64,000 bases of DNA from positions 35,199,491 through 35,263,490 of the forward strand of contig OZ023274.1 in NCBI GenBank assembly GCA_964007475.1. Reading direction: 5' to 3'. Below, piece by piece: positions 21,601 to 33,600 of the stretch. Below the pieces are notes generated by a model, which saw nothing but the letters and a program-made list of their open reading frames with translations, had not been told where the DNA came from and made no database searches. Source of the stretch: Hybos culiciformis (lineage: Eukaryota; Arthropoda; Insecta; Diptera; Hybotidae). Numbering within the stretch: the stretch's first letter is position 1; each line of letters starts with the position of its first letter. A program made the translations under genes and the position numbers.

Positions 21601-24600
21601 AGTAAGTAACTACATTTTCAAAACAATAAACATCATTTCAAATACATGATTATAATACCTATATTTATTGTCTATTATTTATACATATTTTTTCTTAGAA
21701 TCCCATGTTACGAGATTTGAAATTCGATGTAAATAAAACATTATGTGGAATTCTGTAAACTTAAGGCATAAATAACTAACAATTCTTCGAAATGAAGCTT
21801 ATTTATTTGACTTTTGAGTAACTTATATAAATAAATACATATAATATATATTGCATAAATAAATCTATGATAGTATGTTTAAAAAAATCTAGACTCATTT
21901 AAAAGTATTGTCCTTGAATTATATAACGCTAGTTTTTCAATATGTATTTGTTAGGTACTTAAAGCCCGTTCTCAATCTCTTTAGCGTTACATAATTTATA
22001 AACAATCTACATAAATGACAAAATTTTCACTTCATTATCTGAAGAAAAACAATATTTTAATTCCGATATTTACCAAATATTTTATAAGAAAGCTTTACAC
22101 CCAATATATTTTTTAAGAAATAAATTACTAATTGCAAGCTACAAATTAATATAATATTCGGTAAATATTGTTGCTCAATTCCAAGTGAAAATTTTATGTC
22201 TTTGCCATTGAACATTATTATAAAATGTGCTTTTCAATGATCAATGATTAAGTGCACTGAGCTGGCTTACGCTATATATATAGGATAGTTTTATCGTCAT
22301 TCAGAATTTGAAACGCTTTTTTCGAAGTACAAAAGCGATGTAAACTTTTATATTCGTGTGTTGCACAAATGAAATTATGAAAATGGTTATAGATAGCTTT
22401 TGCACTAAATTGTAAAATCATAAATCATAATTCAGAATTTTAGAAATGTTGATAAACATGAGTATAAATGAAATAATGTGAATAAAAAAACAAAACTTTA
22501 TGTGATCTTATTTGAAAAAACTTTTTAATTTGAAACTTTTTATATAAAAAAATTAAAAACCAACCCGATCAACATAATTATTTTCTTTAATATAATACAT
22601 TATACTTTATTTCGACCTGGTACATCATCTTATAAATCGAGAAAAAAAAATCCTTAATTTTCAAGATTTTTATTACTTATGTAGTATATAATTGTATATA
22701 TATATATAATGTACATATATAATTTTCTCCAAAATTAAATAAATCATTTATTTTATTAACATTTTCAATTTTAAATTATTTTCAATAAAGAAACAACATA
22801 ACTAAAGTAAAATTTAATAAAATTACTTAACTTGTTAATCGTTTAAAATTCAATTAATAATCGTGTGATATTCCGCATACTTCATACATATTTTAATCAA
22901 ATAACTAACTGTTAGATTGAGGTCATTTTTACTTTGATTACGTAAAAATTTTGTACAAAAATTATGAAAAACGAGAATCTAAACCATTTTATGATTTCAC
23001 TAAAAAAACTAAAAACTCGACAGTTCAGTTTTTTGACTAAAGGTCCAGTGTCAAGCTCATACCCTGAACTGGACGTCATTTGTCGAGTTTTTAGAAGTGT
23101 ATTTACTTTTTTACTCAATTTTTATGAACACAAATTATTAATTTATCCAAAACTTTCGCAAATTTCTTAAATTAGATATAGGTATATAAAACAAATACAT
23201 TTTTTTTTTGCTTTATTAAATCCTTCTTGTACTCTAACAATAAACACTTTTTTTAACTCCAAAATCAAACAGGTACTTTTACAGTATTAGCGTTTGAAAA
23301 TTTAAAACATCGATTTGAGTAGATAAAATGAATTGAGGTGTTTTTGCAACTAAATAACTTTTGAAGGAGTAGACTTAGGGCTTTGGGACTTTGAGAGACC
23401 AAAGTATAAGAGATTAGTATTCTTTTTTGACACATAAATAGATATACAATATATATCTCATTAAGAAGGTGTGGAGCACGTTTTCAACATTTCGATTAAA
23501 AACACTATCTCATTTTATTACCTACTTAACATTTTACAGTTAGAACGAATGAGCTCTTCTTCCCGTAACTATTTTCGTCGAAATGTATTTTCAGTTCCAA
23601 TCAATATCTGGTTCGAAGTCTTGAACTCGGATTGAGGGGTAAGAAATTCATTTCTAAGAAAACTAGTATATATATAGTACACTGATTTTCATTAAAATCC
23701 ATTTTAAGATTAAATCAATAGTCCAAATCAAGGTTCAAAAGATACTGTCAAATTTAAGAAGGTACTGTGTCCCACCCAATAAGCTGCATTTTCAAATCAA
23801 TTCCTATTTTCCATTTGAGAAAAGTTTCGTAATAATGATCCTCAATTTTTTTTCTCAGAAAATATTCTTTACCTTCAGTTTTTTGATTTTTAACAAAAAT
23901 TTTATTTTTCTTAAAGGAAAAAATATTTTTTTATCAGTATACTTATTATATTAAGCAGAAGTTAAAATTGCATAATAAATAAGAAAAACAAAATTATTAC
24001 AATGTGGACATTAAAAATATTATTTCTTATATGTTGTACGTAATATTGCTAAAATGTAAAAATAATGAAAATTCAAAATAAAACACATAACATTCATATT
24101 TAGATCACAGAATTTATGTACAAAATTTAAAAAGTTTATGTGTAAAATTAAACAATTTTTCTTAGAATATCGTTATTATTGCAAAAAAAAAAATAATAAA
24201 ACATAAGTACAAACATACAATCACTAAAAAAAAAACTTAAATATCACCAGGTAAAGATATGATTTGTTATAAATGTCTTTCATGGAAAAATAACAACTAA
24301 TTTGCTGGTTTAAAATATAAAACGTTCAACAACTCAGAAAAAAATGTTTAATTTCAGATATTAATATCGATTTCGAAATATTTCAACGACCCGCGTTGGA
24401 ATCATAAAATGTGATCTAAACCTTTTCAAATATCAATTAGATTTAAAATGACGTTGGAAAAAAAAGAAAATCGATATTATTCATATGTAATTCTTTTATA
24501 AAATTAAACACTTAAATGTCAAATAGTTTAGTCTTGTTAATATGTGTAATATAATAATAAAGATTTTAAAATATTAATTAATTTTTATGAGTTGTTTGAC

Positions 24601-27600
24601 TTCTCTTATATAATAATGATGTTAATAAATACTAAAAATCAGATTTTTAAGTAAAATTATCGTTTTGTTATAAATTAAGGAAGGCAAAATTTTTTTATAA
24701 ATTCGATTTGTTCAATGTTAAGAATGAATTAAACTAGCAAACATTTTTTATATAAAAATTAAATTTTTAAATTCAAATTGTGTTTAATTATAATTCTAAT
24801 TGAAATCAATAAATTATTAATTAAATTAGAATCTTAAAAAAAATCCTAAATAAATTACATTAGTGAAATTATTTCCAGATCATTTTTTTACAACTGAAGG
24901 AAAATAGGTATAATATGTAATTTCAAATGGAATTCAGATTATTTAAAAAAAAAATATATAAATTGCATAATCTAAGGCGTTAACATTAATCAACAAAATA
25001 ATAATACTTTTTAAAGAAATAAATTAAAATAATAAACTGTTTTAAGTACCCATGAATAATTGCTTTAAACGAAAAAACTTTATTTTTAAATTAATATTTA
25101 ATCTAATTTTATAAATTTTAATAATTGACCAATAATAAAATATTAAATCAAAATCAATAATTTAATTCATTCTTAATTATTTCTTAAAAAAAATTAAAAA
25201 AAAAAAACAAAATGTTTTCTTTTTATCTTAAATTTTAAATAAAAATAATATTATTACTTTTTTTTTTAATTAAAAATTAAATTTAAACAAAAATTCAAAT
25301 AAACAATAAAATTTTACATTATTTATATTTTTATTCAGTTTTTTCAATTTATAAAATTAAAAGCTATGCATGTTGATGTAAAATTAAATTTGTACATATA
25401 GAAAAACGAAAAAAACACAAATTCTTTTATTTTGTAAAAATGTCCACTATTATAAGATTCTGAAATGAAAACATAAAAAAAATAAATAAAAATAAATTAT
25501 AAATTGATTGTGAATAAAATATAATAAATATATGAATAAAATATAATAAATATATTATAACAAATTTATTAAAATAAATGCAGTCAATTTTATTATAATT
25601 TAGTTTTAATGGTTCTAAGATTTTGAGTCCTCGAATCGTAAATTGTATTCTAAACCAGTAAAACTATAATTTTCATTATTAACAAATATTCAAACTAAAT
25701 TATAAAATTTGTTAAATATTTAAAATTTTAAATATTTGGGAGTACATTTGTTACATACTAATGTATTTCTTTTGTAAGTAAAATTCGAAATTTATTCATT
25801 TTATTTAAAAATTGATGTAAGTATTATAATAATTTATGCTGGAAGTTGGGAATATAACAGACAAGGAAAAATATATTAAAATCTACAATAAACCAACTAT
25901 TTGTATGTTAATTTCTTATAATAATGATTATGACACTTCTTTATTTAAAAATTAGTTTGATGTTTAATAACTTCCCATCTTTTATATTAGAAATGAGAAG
26001 TATGTACATAATAATGTTAAGTTCTGAAACAGTGATAATTTCTCAGGTTTCATTTAGATAGATTATTTTTTCCTGACTATTATTCCTTCTTATCAAATTT
26101 ATCAAATAAAATTAACTGCAAATATTTTTTTTGAATAACTTATTGCATTTAAATGTATTTACAATAAAATTTGAACAAGCTAAGATTAAATAATATTAAT
26201 GGATTGTGTGATATTTGTATTTAATTTTTTTAAATAAAATTCTTAATTTTATTTTCGAAAACTCACCTATTCGGCTCATTAGAAGTTTGCTTAGCTGAAC
26301 TATGAATTATCTATGAAAACAAAAACAGAGAATAAAAAAACATTATTTATTAAAAATTTTTCAATAAAAGAATTTTATTCCCGATTATTTAAGTAGATAG
26401 TAAAGCAAAATAATAAATTAGCATCTTCAATTATTGTATTTAGAAAATAATTTTGATTTGTATTATTACAAAGCACTACAAATTTTTTATTTTTATTAAA
26501 TATTACAACATGTAGTTATTTTATTAAGCACAATACATATTATAATAGTTAGGAACAAGCTTATTAAAATTAATTCCAATTTTTATTGCTAAATGTATAT
26601 CACTTTGTTTAACATAAATGTCGTACCTTCATTGTTTGAAAATTTTAAAATTATTAATAGCCAATAGATTAACATAATATATTTATGTAGGTTTAACGAA
26701 TTAGTAAGTAGAATATCACGGCTGTATATATATCAGTTAAAACTGAGATAAAATATAAAATAAAAACATAATAACTTGGAGCCTTGGTAACAAAAACTTT
26801 ATTCTTTTGTACAGTAAAAAAAAGTACCTCATTTGCCACTAATTTTTCGTTTGTGAGTGGAGATTTATAATTTATTAATAAAAAATACGAAATAAAGTTT
26901 TATTTTTATTTGTTTGGAAGTTTAGGTTTCTTCCAGTTTATTAGAAAAATTACATTACTTAAAATTAAATAAAAATTACATTATGTACGTGTTCATATTT
27001 GAGTACGTATGAAAAGAAATTATTACAAAATTACATAATATGCGGTAATATATTAAATAATAAACTTTCACCAAAGCATTTTAACAAAAGAGTAGATCAG
27101 ACAGTTAAAGTCAAGTTTTTACATCAAGAATCCAAGTTGAGTTCAAATATCCATATAACATACTAAGTTATTAAAGAATTTTATTTTTTCCTATATCTTA
27201 GTTATTGTTGTAAAAAATAAATTTAATTTCTGCACAATATCAGTTTATCAAAAAATAAACAAAAATAAATTATTAAATAGATTTACTTTTTACAAATTAG
27301 GACATTTATTTTGATAAACACTTTTTTTTTTCTTTATAATATTATCTAATTTAAATAGTATGCCAACAAAATTTAGCCCTTTAAAGTTTAAAAAACGATT
27401 ACTTATTTTTTTCCCCATGGAAAAAAAAAAAAGAACTACATCCGATTTAAAAACATATTGTTGGTAAACATGAAAAAGAAATTTTCACTTTCAATATGCA
27501 TTTCCGATACCACCCTTTTTAAATTTAGTATTTTGTAACAATATAAGCTATATTTTTAGAATAATATACTTTAATTTTTTTTGTTCGTGTTAAAAATACT

Positions 27601-30565
27601 TTTCTTGAATTTAGATACCATTGAACTCAAAAAACAATTTAAATAATAAGATTTAAAATAATTATAGATCAGTTTCACGTAGGATTTCAGTAAAATCACG
27701 GAGAGGTCTTCAAATGTGGTTTTCTTTCAACCCAATCGAAAGTAGCCTAAAAACTGTAAGTACGGTAAAATTTTTGTTTCCCGAAATTCGATCTCGATCC
27801 GGAGCTACAGCCATTTAAAGTGCCAAAAACAGTAATTTTTTGCTCCCATTTCCCAGCTTAATACAAATCTGATTTCATTGGTCTTGGTTTTAAATAGAAG
27901 GTTTTGAAAAATTTTAATATGTCTTTTAAGGAATTTACAAACAAACGACTTGAAATTACAAAAAAATTGTTTTAAAATATTGATAAAAATTTAATTTTAA
28001 AAAAGAAATAATAATATTAAAAACGGCTGTTTTTTTTCTAAAGGGACTATAGAATATGTTTACCTTTGCAAATATGTAAGAAATTTTAATATTTTTCTTT
28101 TCATTAATTAATTATTCGCTGTATTAACACAAAAAATAATTATTTTTACATTTTATTTCATAATTATTTCCTTTATTTTGTTTTTTATATCGAAAATTGC
28201 AATTTTTCGCCTGAAGTAATACTTACTACAAAAAAAAATTAGAAATATTTAACAGAAAACGTTTCTCGTGGTAATTAGTTACAAGTTGTATAATTATAAT
28301 AAGTGGAAATTATGAAAAAATTTAATTCAGATCTAATAGAACTTATTACTGCTGGTAAAATTTTAAATTTTAAACTTAAGGAGTTGTAGCTCCAAACAGG
28401 TAGGTATTAAATTAAATTTGGTTCAGATTATATGTACATGTGAACTAGACCTGTGGTTGTTTGTTTATTTTTTTTGAACTCAAGATTGAAAAAATGGACG
28501 CTATTAATATTACTTATTTTTTTAATGTTATTGTTATTTGTTATTATAATTATTTTTGCAAATTTGTTACGAATAATTTGTATTTATTAAAATTAATTAC
28601 TATCAAGAACTCATAACATACAAAAAAGGAACTTATAATATATAGATTCTAAAAATAAATTTGTTTTGTTTATTTTTTTTTTAGCAAAATAACAGAAATA
28701 AGAAGCTTGAAATGCAGATTAAGGATCAGAATCCGGTACAATTAAAAAAATCATGAAGACATATTCAAATTTTTCGAGACCTTTTATTTAAAACCAAGAC
28801 CAGTGAAATCTGATCTGTATTAAGCTGGGAAATGGGAGCAAAAAATGACTGTTTTTGGCACTTTAAGTGGCTGTAGCTCCGGAACGAGACCGAATTTCGG
28901 GACACAAAAATTTCACCGTACTCATAGTTTTTAAGCTACTTTCGATTGGGTTGAAAGAAAACCACATTTGAAGACTTCTCCGTGATTTTACTAAAATCCT
29001 ACGTGAAACTGATCTATAACTATGTGGAAGTTCGCTTTATCGACATCATTTTTTAAGATTATGAACTTTAAGAGCCTTATCTAGTCTAAGGAGAGGAACA
29101 TCGAAATAAGAGTAATGTGTATTTAATTGAATTTATATAGAATTTTTATCATTTTATTATTTTAAATAAAATTAATTTTTCAGTCAGGACTTGTTCGACT
29201 CAATAATGGGGCAAAAAAATCTAAAAATTTGTTTAAATATTTTTAATTTGTTTCAATTTCAAAATCAAAAGAAAATATTGTCAAGGCGATCTTAAAAAAA
29301 ATTATTTAATTTGGAAAGAAATTGAATTCTTTTTAATCAATTCAAATATAAATTTTATTTTTGTGAAATTTTTACATAAGCATTGCAATTGCTATAAACT
29401 TAATTTGCAGCATAAGACAAAATTTCGCCAAACATAAAAAAATCTGAAGATTAATGAATATAAATTACCAAATTTTTTGAAGCCTGCATTTTCTTTGAAC
29501 AAGTACAAATATTTAAATTTGAGTCATTAACAATTCTTATTTCCTGAAGCCCCTAAACAATAAAAAATGTCATTAAAGTAAATGTAAAATATCTTCATTA
29601 AGTTGAATAAAAATTACGCTTCGTTTCTCAGGTTTTTGTCTCAGCAACGATACTCGGAGTACAGGTTGAGGCTTTAAAATAAAAAAAAACAATTTCTTTT
29701 TTTTAAAATAATACATAGTAGATAGTAGATACTTCTCTTATTCTAAGTGCTGAAATTTTCGTAAAATCTAACAAAATTTATTGTTATTTATCTGTAAATG
29801 CAACCTAATCATAGAGAAAAATAATCTGGCCCACAATTATTTTTGTTCGAATTTTCTTTTGTTTTTGTTATATTTTACACTTCAATAATTTTGAACTAGT
29901 TAAAAGTATTATTAAAATTTTCTGTTAAAAATAAATAAAATACATTTAATGGTTAGAAAATTAAAATCATAATAATATATGTACATGTACATACATACAT
30001 ATTAAGGATTTTTAAAAAAATTATAATAGAAAAAATTTTATCATAAAAGTCCAATGTACAAAAAAACTATCAAAATTATTTTCTTCGGATTTTTTTTTTT
30101 AAATAAAGAACAATAGATCAATTTTACAAACACCAGTATTAACTAAAAGCATAAAGAAACTTGGTTGAGAAACTAAAATTCTTCAGTTAAAAATATTATT
30201 TTATTGTCAGATCAATTAGAAAAAAAAATAAATTAATTGAGACATATTTCTAGCTACACTATTGTTCAAATTTTTAAGATCGATTTTTTTATTGATCTAT
30301 TATTATTTATATTTGAAAAATCATGAATACATAATTTTTTTTGCATAATACAAACAAAACAGAAAAGAAGAAATACCTCCGCCATGCTACATATTGGACG
30401 ACCAGCTGCATAGCGTCCAATCGGATTATTTCCAATCACCCGCACCATATTAGATGATTTTCCTTTATTTGATGATTTATTATCTGATGATTTTGTTTCA
30501 GAAGATGATATTAATGGACCAAATAAAGCTGTGTTAGGACTAATGCATAGTAGTAATAATAATAA

Positions 30566-30600
<35 letters not shown>

Positions 30601-33600
30601 ATAGTAGAATAATAGTAGCAGTAATGATTTGATTTTAGTTAAGAAAAATATAATAAAATTATTAATTATAGATAAGAAATTTATTTAAAATTTTAAAAGC
30701 TTTACGTTAGTAAAAAATAAACATTATTTTATTAATTTTTTGCAAAAAAGATGTTTCGCTTTATTTAATTTTAATGATTAAAAATAAATTTTGAATGCTT
30801 AAAAAAATTTTGTGAATTTAATTGATTTCAAAGAAACTCTAAATAGAAGAGCACGGGTTCAAGCCAGAAAAGCTTAATGAATTTTTGTCAGACATGTGAA
30901 GAAAGAATTTTACGGACAATACGATGCGTGAAATAATGGCAAGATCACTTTGTATTAAACTTGGCTATTTAATTTTTTTGTAACAAAATTAAAAGTATGT
31001 TTTGTAGAAAATAATCAACGATTAAAATTTTAATACATTAAAAGTTGTTAAAATAACTAAAAAGTTATTTTAATAAAGGTGTATCCTATGCGAATAAGTT
31101 CATTCAAACTTAAGTAAATTTACATTAAAAAAACTTTAAAAATTTTGAACTCATTTCAATTGACCATAAAAATATTTGTCAGAAATTTTTTTTTAATAAT
31201 GGGAACAAAGCAATTTTTTTAAGAATTTGGACAATTTAAATACAAAAATGTGAAGAATTTTAAAATGTAGGTCTCTGAAATAAACTTTCATTATACATGC
31301 TTTATTTTTAAAAAAAATTCTTTTTGTGAGCAATTTTCATGAATTCATAAATAAATTGAAAAAAAAAAAACCAACCTCATTTACTAAAGAAATATTAATT
31401 TTCATCCCTTCCATTAATAAATTGAATTCATAAAATACCATAAATAGATTAGGAATTGATGAAATTATGGAAATAAACAATATTATAAAATATTATGAAA
31501 TAAACCTCATGTATAAAAGAGGAATAATTAAAGAGCCCTTAAAAGCGCACTGAATGGAAGATATGTACTAGGAAGATACTTAGCAATCAATTGTTTTAAA
31601 ACTTTGTATCATTTATTGGAAAAAAAATTGTTTTAAGTAACGTATAAAAATTAAACAAAAATTAAGTTTACCATACCTGCTGGTAATATGGATTTGTTGG
31701 GGTTGATAATTATTATTATTAATTCCACAACCGTTTTGTTGTGAATCTCCAAAAAACCCTTTATAAATAACAAAATTATTCATTTGCGGAATTGTATCAT
31801 TAAGACCATAATGTTTTTTCAAAAAACCAAGTAATTTATCTGACGGTCGATCTGTAGCCAATTTTATTGGATCCCATTGTTCTTCTTTCAACATTGCGTC
31901 AAATAAATCTTTTCCAAGTCCGGCTCTTTGACGAGATTCATGAATATAAAAATCTAAAATACATCTGGCATTTTCAACCATCTTGGTTTGACCATGCTCA
32001 TCAAAAACATATAATGTTTTTTTACCAATTTTTAACATACCTATGACCGATCCACTAAAAATAAATTTGAACAAAAATTAATTAAACTCGAATCTGGGGA
32101 GTAATCAAGATTTTTGCTATATAAATTAAATATTTTTATGAATACAATAATAAGGTAAATTAACTTACTTTTTACCATCTTCGGTATCAACTAGCAAATA
32201 AATTATGTGATCTGACTGCCTTAGTTTTTGTGCAGTTGTTATTGCTTTGTTTAATCCTTGTGCTTTTGCAGAATATTCACCGATTGCATTTATAATTTCA
32301 GTTACTTTGGTTGTCGTATCCCTATAAAAAAAAAATTATTTTCATATGTTTTTGTAATAGTTCTAATTCCCAATTCCCAAACGAAGAACTAAAGTATAAA
32401 ACAGAATTTGAAAAAAAAAGAAAGTTGTAACACTAGAGATGATAATTATTTTTAATTTTCTTTCAAAAAATTAATAAACATGTGTTGAAAGATACTTTAA
32501 GTAAAGATGTTTTGTGAAAAATACCTTTGGATTTATTTACGATTAGAAAGAGCGTGCGACATATCACAAAAAACTCATCTTGGTGGAGACATATCCCATC
32601 CATTTTTCTATTAAAAAGAGAAACATTTTCAACATAAAATTAATTGCGAAAAAATGTAGGTTTTGATTATTATATGGAACTCGCCTTTTTTTTTTTTTTG
32701 GCATATGTACTTATTTCATTATGTAAGGTGAAGTTTTTTTTTGTTTGTCCCAATTTTTTAAGATATATATACACCTAAACTCTTTAAAGGTTATATCCTT
32801 TAATTAGTCGAGAATAAATACATATAATGAAAAACTGTGTGTAATTTAAAAAATGTGTGAAAATAATAACCCACATTATTAACGAAATATACAAGAATAT
32901 TTAGTTAAATTTTAAATAATTTAGTTAAAACAATAAAAATCTTCCCGTTACAGAATTAAGTTTTTGGGGAGATTGTTTCACTGTTTCAAAAAAGGTTTTT
33001 GTTGCTGAAATCGGGACAAAAATAAAAAAAAAGTATTGCGTAAGCGTTACATCAAATGGATGCATGTCAGTTGTAGAATTACCAGTTGTACAATCCAAAA
33101 TACCACTTGTACAATTTAAAATTTAATTGTGCGTCTGGTTTTTTTGGATTGTACATGTGGTAAATAGAACCTACGTGTACAATTGACCACTTGTACAGAG
33201 AAAAACCATTTGTACAGAATCTTACCACTTGTACAATTTTTTACCAGTTGTATCATTTATAATTCATCCCATACCACATTATATATTATAAATCTCCTAA
33301 TACCCTAATGACTCCGGAAACAAAGGTGGTCTCGCATGTCCCTGCAGGGCTTCAGGGATTAAAACCAAAAACAGACTTTTTCGCGTGGCCGTGTGGGTCT
33401 TCTGCTTTTTTTTATTCTATTTATAATTCTGTTTCTAGTTGAGATTTTTTAATAGTGTAACATGTACACAATGTGTTACTTAGAAAATAAAAATGTTTTT
33501 AAAAAAATAGTTGACTCAAAATGATTTTTCGGAAAATTTTATTAAGGCTTATTTCTACACCTTTTCCAAGTGTAATTCAGAAAGTATCAATTTTAATTCA

